This document shows, piece after piece, positions 46,501-55,605 of a stretch of 64,000 bases of DNA. The notes under the pieces are model-generated. The model searched no databases. It worked only from the letters and a program-made list of their open reading frames with translations, and was not told the DNA's origin. The stretch's first letter is position 1, and every line of letters starts with the position of its first letter. The stretch is taken from assembly GCA_022984795.1 (NCBI GenBank), contig JALIHJ010000017.1:186001-250000 (forward strand). Direction: 5' to 3'. Source of the stretch: Fabrea salina. Its lineage: Eukaryota > Ciliophora > Heterotrichea > Heterotrichida > Fabreidae. The position numbers and the translations under genes are program-made.

Positions 46501-49500
46501 TGTTCGACCTTTGCAGCAACCAACTTTCAAACCAACCCCACTACGACTTTGGACTGCGGGCACTTAAAAGTGTACTGGTGACTGCAGGCAACATGAAAAG
46601 AGCAGGCTCCAAAGAAGACCTGACTCTAGAAGAATGGGAACAAAACATACTACTTAGAGCAGTGTGCGACACTATAGTTCCTAAACTCATTGCAGAAGAC
46701 GTGCCCTTACTTTCATCTTTGCTTTCAGGAGTGTTTCCAGGTGCAGACATTATGAAGATCGAAGAAGAGTCGCTCAAAGAAAAACTAGTTGACCTTTGCA
46801 AAAAACACAACCTAATTCCTGAGCCAGCTTTTCTAGAAAAAGTACTTCAGTTGTACCAAATCCTAAGAATTCACCACGGAGTCATGATGGTTGGACCCAC
46901 TGGTGCAGGAAAAAGTGCTGCTTGGAGACTACTTTTAGAAGCCACTAGTCTTATTGAAGAAAAGAAAGGAGAGTCCTACATAATAGACCCCAAAGCCATT
47001 ACTAAAGACGAACTTTACGGAAAGTTAGACCCAACTACACTTGAGTGGACAGACGGTGTGTTCACCCAAGTACTTAGAAGGATCCTAGACAACGTGAGGG
47101 GCGAAAGCAACAGAAGACACTGGATTATCTTTGACGGAGACGTCGACCCTGAGTGGGCTGAAAACTTAAACTCAGTTTTGGACGACAACAAACTGCTTAC
47201 TTTGCCCAACGGTGAAAGACTGTTGATTCCCAACAACGTAAGGATTATGTTTGAAGTAGAAACTTTGAAGTACGCAACTTTAGCCACTGTAAGCAGATGT
47301 GGAATGGTTTGGTTCAGTGCTGAAACTGTGAGCATAGACATGGTTTACCACCACTACTTGTGCAGACTTACTCAAGAAAACTTTGATGAACTCGTTAAAG
47401 ACGACGAAAAAGAAACTAGCCTGACTCCTGTGCGCAAAGACTGCGTAAGTGCGATTTCTAAGTACTTCAAAGGAGAAGACTGCTTCGTGACTAAAGCTCT
47501 GCAGTACGCAGAAAGCAGACCCCACATCATGGACTTTACAAGGATAAGAGTGCTTGAAGCTATGTTTGCTTTGGTGAGGAAAGGAATCACTAACGTTATA
47601 GAGTACAACGACTCCCACCCTGACTTTCCTCTTAGCATGTCCCAAATTGAAGACTACATGACTAAGTGGCTCAGCATGTCCTTGATGTGGGGAATCGGAG
47701 GCTCCCTGAACCTTAAGGAAAGAGAAGCTTTTTCAAACATGATTCAAGAACTAGCGGAGTTCGACATGCCTCCTTCTTCAGGAGTTCCTTTGCTTGACTA
47801 CGAAGTAAGGATTGAAGACCAAGCCTGGCACATGTGGAAAAAGAAAGTTCCTAACGTTGACATCGAAACTCACAAAGTAATTGACGCTGACGTTGTTATC
47901 ACCACCATCGACACCCTTAGACACCAAGAAATACTTTGCTCTTGGCTGTCTGAGCACAGGCCATTCTTGCTTTGCGGCCCACCTGGTTCAGGCAAAACCA
48001 TGACGCTTATGGCTACTTTAAAAGCACTTCCTGACTTTGAAATGATCTTTGTGAACTTTTCTAGTTCGACCACTCCTGAGCTTATACTTAAGACCTTCGA
48101 CCACTACTGTGAGTACTCCCGAACTCCAAACGGAGTAGTTTTAAGACCTCACCAACCCAACAAGTGGCTTGTCGTGTTTTGTGACGAAATCAACTTGCCT
48201 GACGAAGACAAGTACGGAACCCAAGCCATCATTACTTTCTTAAGACAGCTTACTGAGCAAAACGGGTTCTGGAGGCCCCAAGACAAGCAGTGGGTGACTC
48301 TAGAAAGAATGCAATTTGTAGGAGCCTGCAACCCCCCAACTGACGCTGGAAGGCATCCTCTTTCACTTAGGTTCTTAAGACACACTCCTTTGATTTTCGT
48401 GGATTTCCCAGGCAGAGAAAGTTTAACCCAAATTTACGGAACTTTCAACAAAGCAATGCTCAAAAGAGTGCCTTCTTTAAGGTCAAATGCTGGGCCACTG
48501 ACAGAAGCAATGGTTGAGTTCTACATGCGTTGTCAGGACACCTACACTGCTGATATACAACCCCACTACATCTACAGTCCACGTGAACTCACAAGGTGGA
48601 AGTACGCAATGTTTGAAGCTTTAGACGGAATAGAAACCATCGAAGACCTTGTAAGGCTGTTTGTGCACGAAGGTTTAAGGCTCTTCCAGGACAGAATGGT
48701 TGCCCAGCACGAAAAAGAGTGGTGCGACAAGAACTTAGACGAAGTAGCTCTAGCTCACTTCCCCAACGTGGACTCTGCAGCCTTAGAAAGGCCAATTCTG
48801 TTTTCTTGTTACTTGACTAAAAACTACATTTCAGTAGACAGAGAAGAACTTAGGAAGCACATACTTGCAAGACTAAAAACTTTTTACGAAGAAGAACTAG
48901 ACGTGCCTCTGGTCGTGTTCGACAGTGTGCTTGACCACATCTGCAGAATAGACAGAGTGCTGAGACAACCCCTAGGACACCTTTTGCTTGTAGGTGCTTC
49001 AGGTTCAGGCAAAACTACTCTTTCTAGGTTTGTGTCTTGGATGAACAACTTAAGTGTGTTCCAGATAAAAGCTGGCAGGAACTACACAGTTGAGGACTTC
49101 GACGATGACTTAAGAGGTGTTATGAAACGAGCTGGGTGCAAAGGCGAAAGAATTTGCTTTATCTTTGACGAGTCAAATGTTTTAGGAGTAGCCTTTTTGG
49201 AAAGGATGAACGCTTTATTAGCCAGTGGAGAGGTGCCTGGGCTGTTTGATGGGGAAGAGTACATGTCCTTGATCAACAGCTGCAAAGAAGCTGCTCAAAA
49301 AGAAGGCAAACTCATGGACACTGAAGAAGAACTCTACAGAAACTTTACCTACAACGTGCAAAGGAACCTCCACGTGGTGTTTACAATGAACCCTGCTAAC
49401 CCTGACTTTTCCAACAGAACAGCTTCTTCCCCTGCGCTTTTCAACAGGTGCGTGATTGACTGGTTTGGAACTTGGCCAGGAGAAGCTTTGTACCAAGTAG

Positions 49501-52500
49501 CAAACGAATTCACTTACAACATGGACTTGCTTCCTTCTTCCTTCAGCCACGCTGCCCTCCAAGAAGACCAAACGCTCAGACACGAAGCCATAGTAAACTC
49601 CATAGTGAACATCCACAACTCAGTAGTTAGCACAAACACCAAACTTGCTAAGTCAGCCAAAAAGTACAACTTCATCACTCCAAGGGACTTTTTAGACTTC
49701 ATAAAGCACTTCGTGAACCTTTACGGCGAGAAAAAAAGCGAACTCGAAGAACAACAACTCCACCTAAACATAGGTCTTGAAAAACTTGCAGAAACTGAAG
49801 AGTCAGTTAAAAACTTGCAAGTGGAACTGGCTGACAAGGCTAAAGAACTCCAAGCCAAAGAAGAACAAGCCAACGAGAAACTCCAACTGATGGTCCAAGA
49901 ACAACAAGAAGCCGAAAAGAAGAGAGAAGCCTCCATTAAAATGACCAGAGAACTTGAAGTCAAAGAAGCCGAAATCAAAGAAAGACAAGAAGTTGTAAAC
50001 AAAGACTTAGCCCAAGCAGAACCTGCTTTAATAGAAGCCCAAGAAGCTGTGAAAGGTATCCAGAAAAAGAACCTTGACGAACTAAGAGGCATGGCTTCTC
50101 CACCTGCACTTGTCAAAGTGACTCTAGAAGCAGTGTTTTGCTTGATCAGCAACTCTTCCAAAGCTGTTGAGTGGTCTGAAATGAAAAAACTCATGAGGCA
50201 AGACGACTTCATTTCAAACATCATTAACTTCAACACTGACAACTTAAACAAAAACGTGTCTAAAAGAGTAGCAAAGAATTACCTGGAGGCCAAAGAATGG
50301 GACACTGACAAAATCAACAGAGCTTCCAAAGCAGCAGGACCTTTAGCTAAGTGGGTTTCAAGCCAAGTTCACTTTGCCAACATTTTGGAAAGAGTAGACC
50401 CTCTTAGGAACGAAGTCAAAGAACTAGAAGTTTCCGAACACGAACTGAAAGAACAGTACAGTTCTTTGCTCGAAACTATTCAGGAACTCGAACAAAACAT
50501 CGAAACACTGAAAAAGGACTATGCTGAACTCATCACTGAGGTCCAAAGAATCAAAACTGAAATGCAGTCTGTAGAAAAGAAAGTTGAACGGTCCAAGTCT
50601 CTGATTTCTAACTTGGGCTCTGAAAGAGAAAGGTGGGATGAAACTTCTTTGGCTTTCCAGGGACAAATGTCCACTATGATTGGAGACGTGCTTTTAGCTG
50701 GGGCCTTTTTAGCTTACATTGGGTTCTTTGACCACTTCTACAGACAGAACCTGTTAACTAACTGGAAAGAATTCATTGAAGAAGAAGGCATTAAGTACAG
50801 AAACGAAATGAGTCTAGTGGAGTTCCTCAGCAAGCCCAGTGACAGACTTCTTTGGAAGGCCCACTCTTTGCCTGACGACGACTTGTGTGTGCAAAACGCC
50901 ATCATCCTGCAAAGGTTCAACAGGTACCCCTTGATAATAGACCCTTCAGGACAAGCTATAGAGTTCTTAACGACTCACTACGCTGACAAAAAGATTTCCA
51001 AGATCAGCTTTGCAGACGACGCTTTTATGAAGAACTTAGAAAGTGCTTTGAGGTTTGGGTGTCCTTTGCTAGTGGAAGACGTAGAAAAAATAGACCCTGT
51101 TCTGAACTCAGTTCTTAACAAAGAAATCTACAAAACAGGAGGCAGAGTGTTGATAAGGGTGGGCGACTTAGAAATTGACTTTTCGCCTTCCTTCAATATG
51201 TTTATGGTTACCAGGGACTCCAGTGCAGTGTTTACTCCAGACCTGTGCTCAAGAGTAACCTTTGTAAACTTTACAGTTACTATGAGTTCACTGCAGAATC
51301 AGTGCCTTAACATATACCTCAAGCACGAAAGGCCTGACGTGGACCAAAAAAGGTCTGACTTGCTTAAGTTGCAAGGCGAGTACAAAGTAAAGGTCAGAGA
51401 ACTTGAAGACAGTTTGCTGCAAGCACTGAACGACGTTAGAGGCAACATTTTAGACGACGACCACGTGATGAGTACTTTGGAAAACCTTAAAACTGAGGCT
51501 GAAGTAGTTACAAGAGAAGCTGCTAAAACTGACGAAGTCATGAAAGAAGTAGACCAAGTTTCCAACGAGTACCTTGACTTAGCTATAGCTTCAAGCAGAA
51601 TTTTCTTTGCTATGGAGAACCTGTACAACATTCACTTTTTGTACCACTTCAGTTTGAACTTCTTTATGCAAGTGATATTTGAACTGCTTAACAAAGACAA
51701 AGAGCTTGAACAAATTCCTTCAAGTGAGTACTCTCAAAGACTTGAGTTCATCACTCGGAAACTCTTCATCAACGTTTATGAAAAAGTTAGCAGGGGACTC
51801 CTTGAAAAAGACAAGATTGTTTTTGCTTTGAGACTACTCCAAATCCGACTAGGAAACAACTTAGAGGAAGAAATCGAAATCTTTATGAAAGGAAACCAAA
51901 ACTTCCATGACACCCAGTCTTACTCTTACCTAGACGGAAAAGTCACAGGCGCACCTGCCAAAGAACTTGCTGGACTTTCGCATATTGAAATGTACTCAAA
52001 CGTTGCTAAAAGCATTGAAACCAACAAAGACGAGTGGAACAAGTTTATGGACACTGTTTACGCAGAGCAGCACATTCCTGAAGGCTGGTACAACATCAAC
52101 CCTCGGTACGACGAACACATTTTTAAGTTAGGCGAAATAGTAGCCAAAATGACTATTCTAAGGATTCTTCGGCCTGACAGACTGATTCCTGAATCTAAGA
52201 AACTCATAGAAATAGTTTTGGGCAAAGAAATGCTAGGAAGTGGACTTTTGGACTTAGCCAACGTAGTTCTAAACGAAAGCTCGCCTAAGTCTCCTTTGTT
52301 ACTGTGCTCAGCTCCAGGCTACGACCCTTCACAGAAGGTTGACAAACTAGTTAAAGACCTTAACAAAAGGTGCACTTCTGTTGCTATTGGTTCTGCAGAG
52401 GGATTCGAGCTTGCTGACAAAGCCATTAACTCAGCTTCAAAGTCAGGAACTTGGGTGCTCCTTAAAAATGTCCACTTGGCTCCTCAGTGGTTAGTTGAAC

Positions 52501-54053
52501 TTGAAAAGAAAATCCACAGACTGCAACCTAACGAAAACTTCAGACTGTTCTTAACTATGGAAATCCACCCTAAAGTTCCAAGCACACTAGTAAGGATTTC
52601 CCACACTTTTGTGTTTGAACCCCCTCCAGGAATCAAGGCTTCTATGCAAAGGTCTTTCAAGAGTGTGCTTTCCAAAGAAAGGTCTGACAAAGCACCTGCT
52701 GAAAGAGTTAGACTTCATTTCTTGCTGTGTTGGTTTGACGCTGTGCTTGCAGAGAGGCTCCGTTACACCCCTATTGGGTGGACTAAGACTTACGAATTTG
52801 GAGAAGCTGACCAAAGATGTGCCCTGAACGCGATTGACCAGTGGATAGACAGCACTGCACAAGGAAGAGCCAACATTCCTCCTGAAAAGATTCCTTGGGA
52901 CGCCATAAGAGCCACTATTTCAAAGTCCATGTACGGAGGAAGAGTCGATAACGACTTTGACGACAAAATACTTTCTTCGTTTGTGAATGAACTCTTTACT
53001 GAAGAGTCTTTTAGTTCCAACTTCAAACTTTTCAGAGGAGAAAACGCCTTAACTGTGCCAGAAGCTAGGAACTATGAACAGTACTTAGAGTGGGTCAACC
53101 AACTCCCTGAGGTGGAAAGTCCTGAGTGGGCTGGACTTCCAGACAACGCAGAGAAACTCCTCAAAAGCCAAGAAGCTGAGGGTGCTGTTTCCAGACTAGT
53201 GAGCTTGCAAGGAACTGGGGATGAAGAACTAGCTTACAGTGAAAAAACTTCAGACGACAAAAGTACCTGGCTAGTTGCACTCAACCAAAGAGTGGGACAG
53301 CTCTCAGAACTACTGCCAACAGAACTTCCAATGATGGCAAGAACAGCCTTGTCTATTACAAACCCTCTGTTTAGGTTCCTTGAAAGAGAAATCCAAATAG
53401 GGTCTGAGTTGCTTAATATTGTGAGGGACGACTTGTTCCAACTTAAAGAAATGACAGCTGGAAACCTTAAGTTCACCAACGTGGTCAGACAAATAGGAGA
53501 GGACCTTCACAACGACTTTGTGCCCAAAAGGTGGCAAAGGTACCCCATGGCGCCAGTGAACGTTACAGAGTGGATAGTGGACTTCAAGATGAGACTAGAC
53601 CAACTCTCGAACTTAGCTAGTTCTTCAGACTACGGAAAGAAAGGAGTGTGGCTAGGAGGGTTCTTTTACCCAGAAGCTTTTATGACAGCGACTAGACAAG
53701 CAGTGAGCTCAGACCACATGTGGTCACTTGACGAGCTGTCTTTGGAACTTGAAATAGGAAGTGAACTTAAAGGCCCAGACGACGACGGGTTCATAGTGAC
53801 AGGACTCAACTTAGAAAGTGCAAAGTGGGAAAAAGGCCTTGTGGAAACTCCTGATCTTTCGTGTTCTCTTCCTCAAGTGGTGCTTAGGTGGATCAAAGGA
53901 AGCGTCCAAGGAGAAAACTTAATATCTGTACCTCTTTACTTGAACAGTTTGAGGAACAAACTACTATTTTCGGTAGAAATCAGTGGAGGAAAGGGTTCTA
54001 CCAGTATGTGGTACCAACGCGGAGTGGCTATTACTGCCTGGAATAAAACTTAA
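40581..54053 (+). CDS. DYNC1H1: Cytoplasmic dynein 1 heavy chain
   Basis: A single intronless frame encodes 4490 residues. The motor is intact. AAA1 P-loop GPAGTGKT is near 1819, AAA2 GPTGAGKS near 2104, AAA3 GPPGSGKT near 2465 and AAA4 GASGSGKT near 2804. A stalk coiled coil with microtubule-binding tip lies at about 3050-3350, then AAA5, AAA6 and a C-terminal domain. The AAA1 region ([36 protein letters not shown]) and the stretch FRLFLTMEI...FVFEPPPG follow cytoplasmic dynein 1 much more closely than axonemal dyneins. The tail (1-1400) is helical. It carries vesicles and other cargo toward microtubule minus ends and functions in mitosis. Length is slightly under human DYNC1H1 (4646). The gene runs divergently from the secreted coiled-coil gene. 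Confidence 0.95.
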   Translation: [4490 protein letters not shown]

Positions 54054-54097
54054 CTAAACACTATTAATTAGTAATACGCCCATATATTTTGCTTTCC

Positions 54098-55141
54098 ATG
54101 GTAAAACGTAACAATCAAGAAAGTGCTTCTTTGTCTGAAAACGAGTCTACTTCTTCCTCGAACTCCAGAAATGACTCTGGGGAAGAATTCCACCAAAAAG
54201 ACTCTGGAAAATCCAGAAACTCCATGAATTGTTCTAGAATAAACAGAATCAACTACCTGTTTAAAAAGACTGCTTCTGCTCTTAAGAAAGACTTACAAGG
54301 TGCAAGGGAAGTATTAAGTCAAGTTTCCAGTTTGCAGATTGACTTGCACAAGTGCCCCTCTTGCACTGAGTCATTTAATGACAACAAAAAGGTTCCAGTT
54401 GAACTCCCTTGTGGGCACTTTTTATGCTGTACTTGCTGTGTGGACTTTAAGCACTGCAGATTTAGCACTGTGTGCCCTAAGGACAACTTGCACCATTTTA
54501 GTAGTATTAAAAAGCTTCCCGTAAGCCAGGCAATTCTTAAAAGCCTTGGGAACACAAACCTCTGCCAAAGTCACTCACTTGAAATAGTGGGGTTCTGCAT
54601 TGAAAGCCAAAGTCTTATATGTGGAAAGTGCATTTTAGAAAACAAGAACTGCAACTTTCTAGAAATCCAGGACTCTTCCAGAATCCTGACTCCTAAAGTT
54701 CACAACTACTTTTCTGAGCTCGAAAAACTCCAACAAATGGTTCATTGTGTGAGAGGTGCTGTTTTTGACCAGGTTTGCAAGTTCAAGGACACCGAAAAGA
54801 AACTCATTGCAAACGTAAAATCCAACACTCAGGTTATTCTGGACAGTTTAACAGAGCATCTCAGAATTCTACCTGAGGGTTTTAAACAAGCAACCCAAAG
54901 TGTGATTTCTGCCTTGGAGACCAGAAACCAGCAACTCAAGCACCTAGTTTTAGAGTTCAAAAATTTTTCCAGACTGGAACAGCTGAGTTTGGACTCTCCA
55001 AGTGTACAAAAAAAGAGCATGAGGTCTTTGAGAAACCTCAGTAACCTAGCTGTGGGACTCAAAAGAATAAAAGACTACGAGCAAATAATCTTGGACTTCC
55101 AGAACCTCAGCTTTAATTCTTCTAGTAATAAAGATGAATGA
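54098..55141 (+). CDS. TRIM-like RING/B-box/coiled-coil protein
   Basis: The 347-residue protein has a Ser-rich, disordered start (1-45). A RING with pairs CPSC, CGHFLCCTC and CP follows (about 85-127), and a B-box-like zinc site (CQSHSLEIVGFC, CGKC; about 155-180). A helical region with coiled-coil character fills the remainder. This is the RING, B-box, coiled-coil order of TRIM E3 ligases, without a C-terminal recognition domain. I chose the ATG at 54098 because the in-frame codons just upstream lack ATG. It ends in TGA, and that stop overlaps the ATG of the next gene (ATGA at 55138-55141). It probably acts in ubiquitination; substrate unknown. Confidence 0.8.
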   Translation: MVKRNNQESASLSENESTSSSNSRNDSGEEFHQKDSGKSRNSMNCSRINRINYLFKKTASALKKDLQGAREVLSQVSSLQIDLHKCPSCTESFNDNKKVPVELPCGHFLCCTCCVDFKHCRFSTVCPKDNLHHFSSIKKLPVSQAILKSLGNTNLCQSHSLEIVGFCIESQSLICGKCILENKNCNFLEIQDSSRILTPKVHNYFSELEKLQQMVHCVRGAVFDQVCKFKDTEKKLIANVKSNTQVILDSLTEHLRILPEGFKQATQSVISALETRNQQLKHLVLEFKNFSRLEQLSLDSPSVQKKSMRSLRNLSNLAVGLKRIKDYEQIILDFQNLSFNSSSNKDE

Positions 55142-55599
55142 TGGGCACTGATTTGGAGTGTTTCCTTGTATTGGAGAACTGCCTTGAAACTTATGCAGAG
55201 TTACTTAGAATCGGAGTGGTTGATGTAAACACTTGTCTCGGAGACAAGTTTGCAGTTCACATTGCTTGTGAGCAGGGTCACCTTGAGTTTTTAGTTTTAA
55301 AGGGCTCGGACTTGAGTTTAGAGGATTGCTATGGCAGAAAACCTTTTATGGTTGCAGTAGAGTTTGCTCAACTAGAGTGTTTGGAGTTGCTTTGCCAATA
55401 CAACGCTCCCCCTGGGAACTTTTTTGGCGCTTTTAAAAAGTCCAGAAACAAACCACTGGTTAAAGGAATCTTACTAAGTTTAATTCAAAAGATAAACTGG
55501 CAGGAAAGACAAGGCTTTATTTTTTGGTGCGCAAAAAAGAAACCCAGCCTTCCAAGTTCTTTGCTTAGAGAAGTAGTTAAGTATCTGGGTTACTCTTAG
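55138..55599 (+). CDS. Ankyrin-repeat-like small protein
   Basis: The 153-residue product has two ankyrin-like units. One contains FAVHIACEQGHLEFLVLKGSDLSLED, the other GRKPFMVAVEFAQLECLELLCQYNA. Each shows the helix-turn-helix pattern of the repeat. The C-terminal 60 residues have no recognised fold. The ATG at 55138 overlaps the stop codon of the TRIM-like gene, and a second in-frame ATG lies at 55141. The next in-frame Met is deep within the ankyrin unit, so this start is likely. It ends with TAG. It may cooperate with the TRIM-like protein through joint expression, but that is speculation. Confidence 0.68.
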   Translation: MMGTDLECFLVLENCLETYAELLRIGVVDVNTCLGDKFAVHIACEQGHLEFLVLKGSDLSLEDCYGRKPFMVAVEFAQLECLELLCQYNAPPGNFFGAFKKSRNKPLVKGILLSLIQKINWQERQGFIFWCAKKKPSLPSSLLREVVKYLGYS

Positions 55600-55605
55600 A
55601 GTTAG

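Noticed and set aside
49721-50251. 176-codon open frame opposite the dynein stalk
   Set aside because: It is the complement of the Glu/Lys-rich stalk coiled coil, which yields Phe/Ser-rich artefacts; no domain.
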